DNA of 64,000 nucleotides from Pontibacter lucknowensis (GTDB lineage: Bacteria; Bacteroidota; Bacteroidia; Cytophagales; Hymenobacteraceae), in assembly GCF_900156415.1 (NCBI RefSeq), contig NZ_FTNM01000005.1, positions 186,001 through 250,000 on the forward strand. Reading direction: 5' to 3'. This document shows, piece by piece, positions 26,254 to 35,981 of this stretch. Under the pieces are notes generated by a model. That model made no database searches. It saw only the letters and a program-made list of their open reading frames with translations, and was not told where the DNA came from. A program made the position numbers and the translations under genes. Each line of letters opens with the position of its first letter. Positions within the stretch are counted from its first letter, which is position 1.

Positions 26254-28109
26254 TTTTTTGGCTGCCTCCCCTCCTGCGAGCTATGTTCTTTGGCTGCCAG
26301 CAAGTAGATCAGAGAAGCTGTACCGTCCATGGTTGGCTCGTTGGTGCTGTAGTCGCCGAAGTCGTCGTGATATACTGCCAGGTCAGACTGAAACTCGGCA
26401 TAGGCATCCTCACTGTATAGCTTCAGATGTTGCAGGTTGTTGAAGATGCTGCCATACACCGGACCATCCACCAGCCCTCCGTCAATCGGGTACTTGTTCA
26501 GTCGGGTAAAGGCGGAGTGTGGGTCTGTTGGCGTATCGCCGTGTGCTGGCAGGCCATACACCATGCTTGTCCCCCAAGGGTTCACACCGAACAGCCAGTC
26601 TATGTTCGCCTGCTCCAGCTCAGCGTACGTCTGGTCGCCGGATAACTGGCGGTACAGGAAGCTTTGGATGGCAAAAGAGGTAGTCAGGTTATTAGAGCAC
26701 CAGATGAATGGCACACCACGGTAAAAGGCATTCTTCTTTGCCTTGGCGTATACCTTTTCTATACCTTCCTTGTAGAATCCGATCAACTCTGCCTTCGTCT
26801 TGTCGTCAGATTTCTTGGCCAGCTCAAAGTGACCGAAGTTGTGGAACGGGTACCACTGGTAATGACGGGCTGTATCGGCCCCCATCCAAGGGGTTACCTT
26901 TTCCTGAAGCCCATAGGTGTAGGCTTGCTTGAAGAATTCCTGCTTGCCGGTCAGCTGGTAAAGCGCCGCTGCACCCAGCTGCATGTCGTCTACCCAGTTG
27001 TCTTCCTCATAGAAATAAGGCGCCCTGTTGGGAGCGGTCTGTGCAACGCCTGGTTTGGCCAGGCCCAGTTTGTAGGCAGACTGTGCCTTCTGACCAAAGA
27101 GATTAGAAAGTCTCTGATCTTTGGTGCTGTAAATCTGAGCGGCCAGTCCGAAGGCACTTGTGAACTTCCCGGCAATAGAGGCAACGCCGGTCGCCCGGTT
27201 CTGGTACTTGCCCAGGCCTTGCGGCTCCCCGGAGGCAAAGTATACCGGACGCGGACCTCCATTGCCCATGCCATAGTCAACGGGGTCATTCGTTGGAAGC
27301 CGCATGCCTTGATGGTCGCGGTCGTCAGCTAGTTGGTTGAAGAGCCAGTCTTCACGCGGGTGCATCTTCACGAGCCAGTCCAGTCCCCACTTTGCCTCGT
27401 CAAGTACGTCGGCTACACCGTTCGTTCCCTCGAGTCCGTTGGCCTGGTGCTTGTCAGTGAACACGTCCGGAAAGTCACGGTAGGCAGCCAACAGGTGGTA
27501 AGTGGCGTTGGCCGAAGTAGTGGCATACTGCAGGTAATCTGAGGCATCGTGCCAGCCACCCGACACGTCGATGATGGTGCTGTCGGGCATCGGGCCATAC
27601 ATGGTATAGCCGTCCTGGGTATGACAGGAGTCTTGCAGGTAAGGGTTGAAGCCGCTGCGTTGCTGGCGCATGTAGCGCAGCGCAAAGTCTGCGGTACCTT
27701 TGTACACGTCGGCGCCAATCCGGAACTCGGGCGACTTAGCACTACCGGCCTGCAGGTAGTAAGTACCCGGCTTGTTATACTCGGTGAAGTTCAGGCGGTA
27801 AGATTCCTCAAACGGTCCGTAAGCACCAAAAGCATTACCAGCTCTGCCTTTGAATACTACTTTGCCAGTGCTAGCGTCTACCAGCTGAAAGCGGCGAAGC
27901 TTTTCTTTCGATTTACTTCCCCACACCGCTACTTTTATACCTTGAGGGGTATAACCTAACTGGTTAATGCGAATCCAGGCAGGACCTTTGGCGGCTATAC
28001 CTGCCTCCTCTATAGCAGGGGTAGCTTTGTTCGAGAAAGCAATGGCATTGGCTGCCACGATCATCGTCGTCAGCACCAGCGCCAATATGGTCTTTTTCCT
28101 GTTCTTCAT
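26250..28109 (-). CDS. Glycoside hydrolase family 9 with N-terminal CelD-type Ig domain
   Basis: 619 aa with signal peptide (ILALVLTTMIVAANAIA). An Ig-like CelD_N domain (about 42-130, IRINQLGYTPQG) precedes the (alpha/alpha)6 GH9 domain. Catalytic residues are visible: base/nucleophile-activating Asp in GGWHDASDY (D188, D191) and proton donor E591 in TNEPTMDGTASL. GH9 contains cellulases but also exo-beta-D-glucosaminidases acting on chitosan oligomers. In a cell-wall locus and next to a deacetylase, an amino-sugar substrate is plausible. It starts 4 bp after the GHL10 gene ends. The C-terminal tail may be extended by frameshift into the deacetylase to about 856 aa. Confidence 0.92.
   Translation of the reverse strand: MKNRKKTILALVLTTMIVAANAIAFSNKATPAIEEAGIAAKGPAWIRINQLGYTPQGIKVAVWGSKSKEKLRRFQLVDASTGKVVFKGRAGNAFGAYGPFEESYRLNFTEYNKPGTYYLQAGSAKSPEFRIGADVYKGTADFALRYMRQQRSGFNPYLQDSCHTQDGYTMYGPMPDSTIIDVSGGWHDASDYLQYATTSANATYHLLAAYRDFPDVFTDKHQANGLEGTNGVADVLDEAKWGLDWLVKMHPREDWLFNQLADDRDHQGMRLPTNDPVDYGMGNGGPRPVYFASGEPQGLGKYQNRATGVASIAGKFTSAFGLAAQIYSTKDQRLSNLFGQKAQSAYKLGLAKPGVAQTAPNRAPYFYEEDNWVDDMQLGAAALYQLTGKQEFFKQAYTYGLQEKVTPWMGADTARHYQWYPFHNFGHFELAKKSDDKTKAELIGFYKEGIEKVYAKAKKNAFYRGVPFIWCSNNLTTSFAIQSFLYRQLSGDQTYAELEQANIDWLFGVNPWGTSMVYGLPAHGDTPTDPHSAFTRLNKYPIDGGLVDGPVYGSIFNNLQHLKLYSEDAYAEFQSDLAVYHDDFGDYSTNEPTMDGTASLIYLLAAKEHSSQEGRQPKK
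26253..26275 (-). promoter_or_regulatory. Candidate -1 programmed frameshift site (slippery heptamer plus SD-like stimulator)
   Basis: In the GH9 frame the last codons are CCA AAA AAG TAA. The heptamer A AAA AAG (26259-26253) is the same as in E. coli dnaX. AGGAGG (26275-26270) lies exactly 10 nt upstream of it, the spacing of the dnaX stimulator, inside AGGAGGGGAGG. Slipping back one base continues into the deacetylase frame. In Bacteroidota the anti-SD is thought to be sequestered, so the stimulator may be weaker than it looks. Confidence 0.6.
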
Positions 28110-28113
28110 AAGG

Positions 28114-29655
28114 CTAGCGTAGCTTTTTTAGGTAAACATTAGAAGGCTTACTCTCATTTTTCAATCTGTCGATGGATGTTACCACATATTTGTAGGTCTT
28201 CCCGCGTTCGGCTGTCTCGTCGTGGAAACCCAGTTCGTAATCGTTGAATTGGATGTGGCGAATGTTGCGGGCATGTTCCAGGTTGATCGGCTCGTTTTCG
28301 TCGAAGCGGTATACTACAAAACCATACACATCCTCTTCCTGATCCGGGTAATCCCATTTGATAATCGCCTTGCGAAGTCGCGGTAAGAAGAGCAGGAACT
28401 TGTCTTCTCGCAGACTAACAGGCTTGGCAGGTTTGGCCATACCTAACCATGGCATAATTGGCTGCAGGGCCGGATAGCGGTACAGGTCGTGTTGCAGGGA
28501 ATCGCGAAAACCAGCCAGGTTGTTGGTGAGCGAACGTGAACTGAAATACACACTGCCCTGCACCCGTGGGTTCTCACGCAGGTAGCGCACCTGGTTTGGC
28601 AACTGCTGCCGGTCGCGCCAGCCTTCACGGTCTTCCATGGCACGGTAGGCTCCCTGGCCTATATACACATGCTTACCATTGGAATTGGCAGCCCACCAGT
28701 CCAGCAGTTTTTCGTAAGGTGCCGGTGTATAGCCGAAGGGGAAGTACAGCTGCGGGTTGATGTAGTCGATCCAGCCTTCCTGCACCCACTTGCGGGCATC
28801 GGCATATAAGGCACTATACCCTGACAGGCCATTGCTCTCTGAACCCTGCGGGTCCTGTGACTTGTTGCGCCAGATACCAAATGGGCTGATACCGAACTTC
28901 ACATGCTTTTTCTCTTTCTTGATTGCCTCTGACAGGTCTTTGATCAGCTGGTCCACATTGTTGCGGCGCCAGTCTTCAATGTTCTTAATGCCTTGCTCAT
29001 GCAACATATAAGTGATGGAGTCTGGCAGGGCTGTTTTGCCCGGATAAGGGTAAAAGTAATCGTCGAAGTGGATGCCGTCGATGTCGTAGTTGCGCACCAC
29101 GTCCATGATCACATCCACGAGGTAGTGGCGCACCTCAGGTATGCCGGGGTTAAAGTATTTTTTGTCGCCGTAGGTAAAGAACCAGTCCGGCTGAATGCGG
29201 GAGATGTGCTCGCTGCTCACCAGCGAATCGACCAGGCTGGTTGAGGCACGGTAAGGGTTAATCCACGCATGCAGTTCCATGCCACGCTTGTGGGCTTCTT
29301 CGATGGCAAACTCCAGCGGATCGTAGAACGGCTCCGGCAGCGTGCCTTGCTTGCCGGTCAGGAACATACTCCACTGCTCACGCCCTTTGGCATAGAAAGC
29401 GTCGGCTGAGGGACGAACCTGCAGCATCACAGCATTTATACCTGTTTTCTGATGGGTGTCGAAGATGTCAACCAGTTCCTGCATCTGCTGCTGGGAATCT
29501 ACACCCTGCTTTGGTTTGGAAGGCCAGTCGATGTTCTGTACTGTGGCAATCCATACGCCTCTGAACTCACGTTTAGGAGGATCTTTTGAAACCTGTGCAA
29601 ACAGGCTGACTGAACTGAGTAGCAAGGCGGCTAAAAGTGTAAAGTTTCTAATCAT
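28114..29655 (-). CDS. Glycosyl-hydrolase-like 10 (DUF187) family protein, YngK/DigH-like
   Basis: 513 aa from the ATG at 29653-29655. A longer frame adds 14 residues before the signal peptide LLAALLLSSVSLFAQ, so the later start is chosen. The TIM-barrel domain starts with FRGVWIATVQNIDWPSKP and includes MLQVRPSADAFY, HAWINPYR, DGIHFDDYFYPYPG and WIDYINPQLYFPFGY. A fibronectin-like C-terminal domain begins near 405. E. coli DigH of this family cuts denuded murein glycan strands, which fits the setting. It is first of the GH9/deacetylase/amidase transcription unit. Confidence 0.9.
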   Translation of the reverse strand: MIRNFTLLAALLLSSVSLFAQVSKDPPKREFRGVWIATVQNIDWPSKPKQGVDSQQQMQELVDIFDTHQKTGINAVMLQVRPSADAFYAKGREQWSMFLTGKQGTLPEPFYDPLEFAIEEAHKRGMELHAWINPYRASTSLVDSLVSSEHISRIQPDWFFTYGDKKYFNPGIPEVRHYLVDVIMDVVRNYDIDGIHFDDYFYPYPGKTALPDSITYMLHEQGIKNIEDWRRNNVDQLIKDLSEAIKKEKKHVKFGISPFGIWRNKSQDPQGSESNGLSGYSALYADARKWVQEGWIDYINPQLYFPFGYTPAPYEKLLDWWAANSNGKHVYIGQGAYRAMEDREGWRDRQQLPNQVRYLRENPRVQGSVYFSSRSLTNNLAGFRDSLQHDLYRYPALQPIMPWLGMAKPAKPVSLREDKFLLFLPRLRKAIIKWDYPDQEEDVYGFVVYRFDENEPINLEHARNIRHIQFNDYELGFHDETAERGKTYKYVVTSIDRLKNESKPSNVYLKKLR

Positions 29656-29678
29656 TGTTCCGGTTGGGTATAGGGTGG

Positions 29679-29723
29679 CTAAAAAAAAGCCCTCCAATAG
29701 GTTTAGTAAAGGAGGGGCTCTTT
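29679..29723 (-). terminator. Terminator after the DUF4397 gene
   Basis: AGCCCTCC and GGAGGGGCT form a stem; on the minus strand it is followed by eight T. A second hairpin without T-run (AACCCGGG/CCCGGGTT, 29828-29854) lies between it and the gene's stop. Confidence 0.75.
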
Positions 29724-29861
29724 CATGTTGATAAAACTATTCGTAAGCTAATCTATTACTATTTGTACTAGGATGCAAGCCAGGTCTGAAACCGACTTAC
29801 CTTGTGCAGAAAGTAAAAGCGGGAAATAACCCGGGACCAGCGCTGCCCCGGGTTTACCACC

Positions 29862-30665
29862 TTATCTCTCTCTCCAGTAATCTATCTGGGCAGCCTTTGG
29901 CTTTTCAGCGTAAGTGCCACGAATCTGCGTAGTGTACACACGACCCAATGACGCTATTGCGAATGACTGCTGGATATAAGAAGTTGAAGTAGCAGGATCG
30001 TACTCCGTACCGGAGGCAAAAACCTTGTAGGTATAGGTTCCTGGCTTCAGCTCTACGTATGGGCCGTGCTCTTTAAAGTCAAGACCTTTGCCCAGTTCAT
30101 ACACCTCAACTGGCTCAGCTGGCTTTGTGTCAGTTGCTGGTACAGCAGAACGCACTGCGTAAGCATCCACAGCAAACGGCATGTTCGCCATTGTGTTCAT
30201 AAAGCGCCACCAGATTTTGGTGTAATCTGCTGGAGGCAGGTTATCCTCTACCATGAACACTTCGTAGCTTTCCGGAGTACCCGCCAGGTAAGCTGAGTAG
30301 TGTTTGTTGTTAGCCAGGCTTACAGAAGTACTTGCCAGCACATCGGCCGTGCCGGCTCCTGCCACTGTGTCGATCGCACTCATATTAAAGCTACCAGCCG
30401 GCACCAATGCGTAGGCATTGCTAGGGTATACTGAACCATAAAGGTTGCCCAGCACAATGTCAGTCGTGGTAGGCGCTACACCAGTCACTTTCTTGCTGTC
30501 CAGGTAAAAATTGGCGCGGGGTGCTCCTTCCACCTGGAAGAAGAACTTCACGTAAGCGCCATCTTGCACTGGCTCTGTTACTTCAGGGATGGCGTTCTTT
30601 TCGCAGGCTCCTAGCAGGAAGCCTGCTGCCAAAAACAGGAATGCTCTTTTAAATATCTTCATCAT
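29862..30665 (-). CDS. DUF4397-domain lipoprotein downstream of SusD
   Basis: 267 aa with lipoprotein signal FLLGACEKN (Cys near 21). Residues about 40-130 match the DUF4397 pattern (AYVKFFFQVEGAPRANFYLD, GNLYGSVYPSNAYALVPAG). It follows SusD by 12 bp, the place where surface glycan-binding proteins are usually encoded, so a cell-surface binding role is a fair inference. A terminator follows. Confidence 0.82.
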   Translation of the reverse strand: MMKIFKRAFLFLAAGFLLGACEKNAIPEVTEPVQDGAYVKFFFQVEGAPRANFYLDSKKVTGVAPTTTDIVLGNLYGSVYPSNAYALVPAGSFNMSAIDTVAGAGTADVLASTSVSLANNKHYSAYLAGTPESYEVFMVEDNLPPADYTKIWWRFMNTMANMPFAVDAYAVRSAVPATDTKPAEPVEVYELGKGLDFKEHGPYVELKPGTYTYKVFASGTEYDPATSTSYIQQSFAIASLGRVYTTQIRGTYAEKPKAAQIDYWRER

Positions 30666-30677
30666 CTCTTTTTCGGA

Positions 30678-32273
30678 TTATTCGTGTTTGCTGAACCAAG
30701 TTTCATAAGTGTGGTAGTTCTCATCGAAGCCGCCCATAGCACGTAGCGCCTCCTGATTCCACATATACTCTGAGTTGTATCTCGGACGTGCTCTGTAAGC
30801 CGGCACTCCCTGGTTAGACACGTGCAGTTGCTCAGGCAGTACGAAGCCTGTATACACTTCACCATCCTGGTTGTAGTGGTATCTTCTCATGTCAGACCAA
30901 GTCTCGATGAAGCCCCATCCCCATGTAGCGATGTACTTCTGCAGCATGATCTTAGAAAGTGTCAGGCCGGCAGGAGAAGTTGGCATCATTTCCTCGCTGG
31001 CCAGGTAAGCGGCCTTGCGCTGATCAAACATAGCTGGATCTGGTGCATAAGTACGGGCAAAGTCAATATGTGCTGTCACCCCTTTTCTGTAAGCATCCAG
31101 GGCTACATCCATCTTACCTGCGATCCAGGCTGCTTCTGCTTTGATGAACTGCAGCTGCGAGTAAGTCATCAGTGGGAAAAGAGCCGAGTTACCAAAAATG
31201 TAGATCTGGCGAGGCTGTACAGTTGACACACCTACAGAACCCCACAGGTTGTTTGGAACCTCCGCGGCAGGTATACCTGTGATACCTTTTCCTGAACGAA
31301 GACCTCTGTACTGACCGTCCGGCGACGGTGCCAGCATAGCCGTCAAACGTGGGTCTTTCAGGTGCTGTCCTTCAAACACAGGATCAGTTCCTGCCAGGTC
31401 CTCGTCACGCAGCGATGGGTTAGTACCATCCAGCAAACCAACGATGTAATCTGTCTGACGATTAGAAGCGATGTTGTTACGGATCGGCCCGAAGAAGTTT
31501 GTGTTAGCACTTACTTCTCCCTGAAAGCGGATCATAGCGTTGTCGGCATTGCTGGCAAGCGACTGATCCACGTACTCGATCACTTTGTTCGGGTCATAAG
31601 AAGACTTGTTTGTCAGGCGGTGTGCGTTGATCGCCAGCATACCGTAGGCAAACTTCTTCCAGCGCTCACGATTACCTGCGTAAATCAGGTCACCTTTGCT
31701 CAGACCAGAGCTAGCAGCATCCAGTCCGTCAGTTCTCTCCAGGCTTTTGATACCTTCTTCTAACAGACGCTTGATCTCAGGGTAAACAGCCTGCTGCTCA
31801 TCGTAGTTGAACACACGTCTGTCTGGATCAAAGGCCTCCGTCATGATCACCGGACCATGATAGTCGGTCAGCGCCTGCCAGCCGTAAGCACGCATGATGT
31901 GGCCAACGCCTACAAAGTCGTACTTTTTGCTGCGCTCGCCGCTCTCGATCATATCCGACAGGTTGTAGCCCATGCTCCAGTACACGGCTCTCCAAAGCTG
32001 CGCATAGGAGTCAGAAAGTGGATTGGCGTGTAAGTCAAGTGCGTTGTCTGCAGCTGTAGAAGCCCAGTTCTGCACGTACTGACCTGCAAAACGACCATCC
32101 CACTGCATCGCTACTGCCATTTCAGACTGTATCTGCGGCAGGAACAGTTCCGGCTGCAACAGAGAGTCCGGACCGTTCGGGTTTGTGTTTACGTCTAGGT
32201 AATCTTTACAGCCAGATGCCGAAAACACGCTGGCCGCTATAAGAGAAGCTACTAATATCTTTCTCATTTTCAT
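30678..32273 (-). CDS. SusD/RagB-family outer-membrane lipoprotein
   Basis: 531 aa with lipoprotein signal ending SASGC (Cys22) and the family N-terminus KDYLDVNTNPNGPD. Internal landmarks include VGHIMRAYGWQALTDYHGPV and a C-terminal FIETWSDMRRYHYNQDGEVYTG. SusD caps the SusC channel and binds the ligand. It lies 5 bp after SusC. The neighbourhood (NamZ, GHL10, GH9, amidase, MurQ) points to a cell-wall glycan or muropeptide ligand rather than a plant glycan. Confidence 0.93.
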   Translation of the reverse strand: MKMRKILVASLIAASVFSASGCKDYLDVNTNPNGPDSLLQPELFLPQIQSEMAVAMQWDGRFAGQYVQNWASTAADNALDLHANPLSDSYAQLWRAVYWSMGYNLSDMIESGERSKKYDFVGVGHIMRAYGWQALTDYHGPVIMTEAFDPDRRVFNYDEQQAVYPEIKRLLEEGIKSLERTDGLDAASSGLSKGDLIYAGNRERWKKFAYGMLAINAHRLTNKSSYDPNKVIEYVDQSLASNADNAMIRFQGEVSANTNFFGPIRNNIASNRQTDYIVGLLDGTNPSLRDEDLAGTDPVFEGQHLKDPRLTAMLAPSPDGQYRGLRSGKGITGIPAAEVPNNLWGSVGVSTVQPRQIYIFGNSALFPLMTYSQLQFIKAEAAWIAGKMDVALDAYRKGVTAHIDFARTYAPDPAMFDQRKAAYLASEEMMPTSPAGLTLSKIMLQKYIATWGWGFIETWSDMRRYHYNQDGEVYTGFVLPEQLHVSNQGVPAYRARPRYNSEYMWNQEALRAMGGFDENYHTYETWFSKHE

Positions 32274-32278
32274 TTCAA

Positions 32279-35200
32279 TTAAAATCCTGCTCTAATTCCA
32301 AAGTTAATTCCTCTTGGCAACGGGAAGTTACCATAGTCGAGGCCACCACCACCGGCGCCACCTACTGCGGCAGAGTTACCGTTTGCTACCGGATCCAGAC
32401 CAGAGTAGTTCGTGATCAGGAACAGGTCTGTACCTGTTACAAACACGTTCAGGTCTTCGATGAACTTCACACGCTGCATGATGCTCGTCGGCATGCGGTA
32501 GTTCAATGTCACGTCACGCAGACGTACCCAGTTCACGTCTTTCTCAATGAAGCTCTGGTGCGGGTAGATAGAAGCCCAGTAAGAAGAGTTTCTGTAAAGG
32601 TCGATCGGAATGTTGTTCTGTGTTGGGTTGGCCGTGTTCTCCAGACCGTCTTTCAGCACACCTGTTACAATGCGTGGCTCTTCTCTGTTCAACGTACGCT
32701 TGCTCAGACCATTTACCGTCAGGTAGTGCTCTGTTGCATTGTACACGTCACCGCCTTTGCGGATGTCAAGCAGGAAGTTAAGCGACAGATTCTTGTAAGT
32801 GAAAGTGTTTGTCAGGCCGATGTTGAAGTCAGGGTTACGGTCACCTACTATAGCCCACTCGCTGGTGTTCAGGATAGGAAGACCGGTAGATGGGTTGATC
32901 AACACATCACCGTTGTCGTTGCGCTGGTAGTCATAACCCGTGAAGGTTGTAAGCGGACCATCCACACGTGAACCTACACGCACGTTGCCATACAGCCAGG
33001 TGTCAGAGTTGTAGAACTCCTGCACGTCGCCAGGCAGCTTCGTCAGTTTGCTGTTGTTCTTCGTGTAGTTCAACAACACGTCCCATCTGAAATTGCTGTT
33101 CTCTACAGGCGTGCCGTTCAGTTGAAGTTCTATACCTGAGTTCTCCATCTCACCGGCATTGAAGGTCATCAATACGAAACCAGTAGCATAGCTCAGACGC
33201 AGGTTCTGCACAATCTGGTCAACAGACTTCTTCTTGAAGTATGTCGCGTCGATGCCGAAGCGGTCGTTGAAGAACTTCAACTCTGTACCAAACTCGTAAG
33301 AGGTTGTCATTTCCGGACGCAGGTTCAGGCTTGGGCCTGTGAAACCGTAGCGGAAGCCACCACCTGTCGTTTGAGCCGATTCGTAGAACGGACGGATGCT
33401 GTAAGGGCGGGCATCTTTACCTACCTGGGCAATTGAGCCTCTCAACTTACCATAAGACAGTACATTTTTGAACCCCTGGAATGGCTCCAACTCGGTGAAC
33501 ACAAAGCTCAGACCGGCAGATGGATAGAAGAAAGAGTTGTTCTGCACTGGCAGTGTAGAGCTCCAGTCATTACGACCTGTCAAAGTCAGGAAGAGGATGT
33601 CGTTGTAGCTGGCGTTGAAGCTACCCCATGCGCCTACCAGACGACGCTGCGTCAGGTTATTGTAGGCGCGCTGTGTTGTAAGTGCCGTGTTGTTGATCGA
33701 GTACAGATCAGGCGCCATGAACTGCTCACCTGTAGCGGCTGCACTGAACGTGTTCCAGTCATATACTGTGCTACCCACTTTCAGGTCAGTGCGCAGTTTG
33801 TCGTTGAACAAAGTAGGCGCTGTAAACTGTGCGTAGTACTGGAAAGTAAGGTTACGGTTCGTGATAAGCGCCTGGTCAAAGATACCACCGTAAGAGCGGC
33901 CTGCATTAGACTCAGGATGACGCACGATTGTATTTTTCTCAGTATAGTAGTCAACACCTGCCTGGCCTACCAGTTTCATCCAGTCTGTCACGTCAGTTGT
34001 TAAGCTGGCGTTCAGTCTGTAACGGTCTGTCAGGGAGTTGAAGATGTTCTTGTTTACGTTAAAGAACGGGTTCTCAATAGCAGTTGAGTAAGCACCGAAG
34101 TCTCTTCTGTTTCCGCTCGGCGTCAGGTAGTTGCTTGCGTCGTCGTTAGATGGCCAGCGCAACAACTGCAGCAAAGGACCACCAGCACCTCTGAATGCCT
34201 GGTCGTTGTCAGAACGGGTATAGTCGAATGTCACGTCTGTTGACATGAACTTATTCAGCTTTGCTGTGATAGCAGAAGAAAGCGTGATACGCTCCAGACC
34301 TGTGTTCGGGATGAAGCCCTGAGCATCGGTGAAGGAACCCGAAATGCGGTACTGTGCAGATTCGTTACCACCAGTAAAGGCCAGGTTGTGCTTCTGAGTG
34401 AAAGCATCCTGGAAGAAGTTCTTTACATTGTCATAGAACTGTACTTCAGATGGATAAGGCGCACCGAAGTAAGAAAGGCTTTCATCACCTTCCGTTGTGT
34501 AGCCATTAATACCTCTGTCGTACTTCTGCTGAATTTCAGGGTAGCGCACGATGCGGTCGATACGGAAGCTGTTGCTGTAGTTGATACGGGCTTTGCCAGC
34601 CTGACCACGCTTGGTGGTAATTACGATCGCACCAGAAGCAGCCTCAATACCATAAAGAGCGGCCGCTTCAGGGCCTTTCAGTACGGTGATGCTTTCAATG
34701 TCCTCCGGGTTGATGTCGGCAGCACGGTTGGTAAAGTCAACACCTCTGTTTTCGAAGGACTTAGCGCCAGCACCGATAGAAGAAGCAAACACCCCTGTAG
34801 AAGTTGTGTTGTTGCTGATCGGAAGACCGTCTACCACGAACAGTGGCTGGTTGTTACCGCTCAGGGAGCTGATACCACGGATTACGATAGAAGAAGAAGA
34901 ACCTGGCAGACCAGAAGAAGCATTTACTTCCACACCAGCCACACGACCGGCAAGGCCGTTCACGAAGTTCTCGCGCTGTGTCTGGGCAATGGTAGCACCT
35001 TTAACCTCTGTTACGGCGTAACCAAGCGCTTTCTTTTCCTGCTTGATACCAAGGGCTGTTACTACCACTTCGCTCAGGCTTTCGGCATTTGCTTGCAGTG
35101 CAACATTGATTACTGTGTTAGTACCCACAGGTCTTTCAGCAGGTTTCATCCCGATAAAGCTGAACACCAGCACATCAGAAGGCGCTACTGAAATCGAGAA

Positions 35201-35386
35201 TTTACCATCCACGTCGGTATTCGTACCACGCGGCTGGCCTTTAACGGCTACCGTCACACCAGGTAGCGGGGAATTGTCGGAGGCGGCAGTTACCGTGCCG
35301 GTCACAGTCGTGCTCTGGGCATTGGCTGTAAAGTGAAACAGGAGGAAACATATCCCCCATAGGTAACATTGTAATTTTTTCATCAT
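32279..35386 (-). CDS. SusC/RagA-family TonB-dependent outer-membrane transporter
   Basis: 1035 aa. Signal peptide, then a CarboxypepD_reg-like domain (STTVTGTVTAASDNSPLPGVTV, about 25-105), a plug with SLSEVVVTALGIKQEKKALGY and FVVDGLPISN, the SusC signature ADINPEDIESITVLKGPEAAALYG, and a beta-barrel ending in GINFGIRAGF. No N-terminal STN signalling domain is seen, so it is not of the anti-sigma-coupled type. It starts the susC-susD-DUF4397 operon behind a 595-bp AT-rich region. Confidence 0.95.
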   Translation of the reverse strand: MMKKLQCYLWGICFLLFHFTANAQSTTVTGTVTAASDNSPLPGVTVAVKGQPRGTNTDVDGKFSISVAPSDVLVFSFIGMKPAERPVGTNTVINVALQANAESLSEVVVTALGIKQEKKALGYAVTEVKGATIAQTQRENFVNGLAGRVAGVEVNASSGLPGSSSSIVIRGISSLSGNNQPLFVVDGLPISNNTTSTGVFASSIGAGAKSFENRGVDFTNRAADINPEDIESITVLKGPEAAALYGIEAASGAIVITTKRGQAGKARINYSNSFRIDRIVRYPEIQQKYDRGINGYTTEGDESLSYFGAPYPSEVQFYDNVKNFFQDAFTQKHNLAFTGGNESAQYRISGSFTDAQGFIPNTGLERITLSSAITAKLNKFMSTDVTFDYTRSDNDQAFRGAGGPLLQLLRWPSNDDASNYLTPSGNRRDFGAYSTAIENPFFNVNKNIFNSLTDRYRLNASLTTDVTDWMKLVGQAGVDYYTEKNTIVRHPESNAGRSYGGIFDQALITNRNLTFQYYAQFTAPTLFNDKLRTDLKVGSTVYDWNTFSAAATGEQFMAPDLYSINNTALTTQRAYNNLTQRRLVGAWGSFNASYNDILFLTLTGRNDWSSTLPVQNNSFFYPSAGLSFVFTELEPFQGFKNVLSYGKLRGSIAQVGKDARPYSIRPFYESAQTTGGGFRYGFTGPSLNLRPEMTTSYEFGTELKFFNDRFGIDATYFKKKSVDQIVQNLRLSYATGFVLMTFNAGEMENSGIELQLNGTPVENSNFRWDVLLNYTKNNSKLTKLPGDVQEFYNSDTWLYGNVRVGSRVDGPLTTFTGYDYQRNDNGDVLINPSTGLPILNTSEWAIVGDRNPDFNIGLTNTFTYKNLSLNFLLDIRKGGDVYNATEHYLTVNGLSKRTLNREEPRIVTGVLKDGLENTANPTQNNIPIDLYRNSSYWASIYPHQSFIEKDVNWVRLRDVTLNYRMPTSIMQRVKFIEDLNVFVTGTDLFLITNYSGLDPVANGNSAAVGGAGGGGLDYGNFPLPRGINFGIRAGF

Positions 35387-35981
35387 AACTACGTGGCTAT
35401 TGGTTAAGATTATTGTGGGTAGATTGATTATTGGTTATAGGTAAAACATAGAATAAACTCTCTCCAACTCTCCGGCTAAGCATTGCAGCAAATCATATAA
35501 ACAAAATACAATTCAGCCAGCTACATTAATGTTACTGTATATCAGTATATATTAAACTCACATTAAAGCTACTAAAAAAGGAACACAGCGCACAGGTTAC
35601 TGCAATGATTTTAGCTAAAAAAGAAAAAAGCAGCAACATGATGCTATACGCAAAAACGCAAATTCATGCATATAAAATTATAATTATTTAATATAATTTT
35701 TAACTATAAATCTAATTATACCTTATGCGTAACAAAAACCTGCTTAATTAGCTTTTAAAACAGCATCCCCACTGATACCGTGAACTAGGCCTTTTGAACA
35801 AACATGCAAACTTCGGCAAACCTGTCACAAACAAAACCTTCATAACATAAGACCTCAAACCGTGTTATCACAACTGATTCCGGCAAACTATTAACCCATA
35901 ACATATTACACGTGTCTCCAATCAGGTTAACAGCATCAGTTATCGTGTCCCGAAATTTTTCAATCCGGTCGGTTTCTTGTA
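35387..35981. other. AT-rich promoter region of the first susC operon
   Basis: 595 bp without a convincing gene. Strongly AT-rich from about 35470 to 35760, as expected upstream of a PUL operon. No exact TAnnTTTG element was found on the minus strand. No regulator gene is embedded. Confidence 0.6.
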
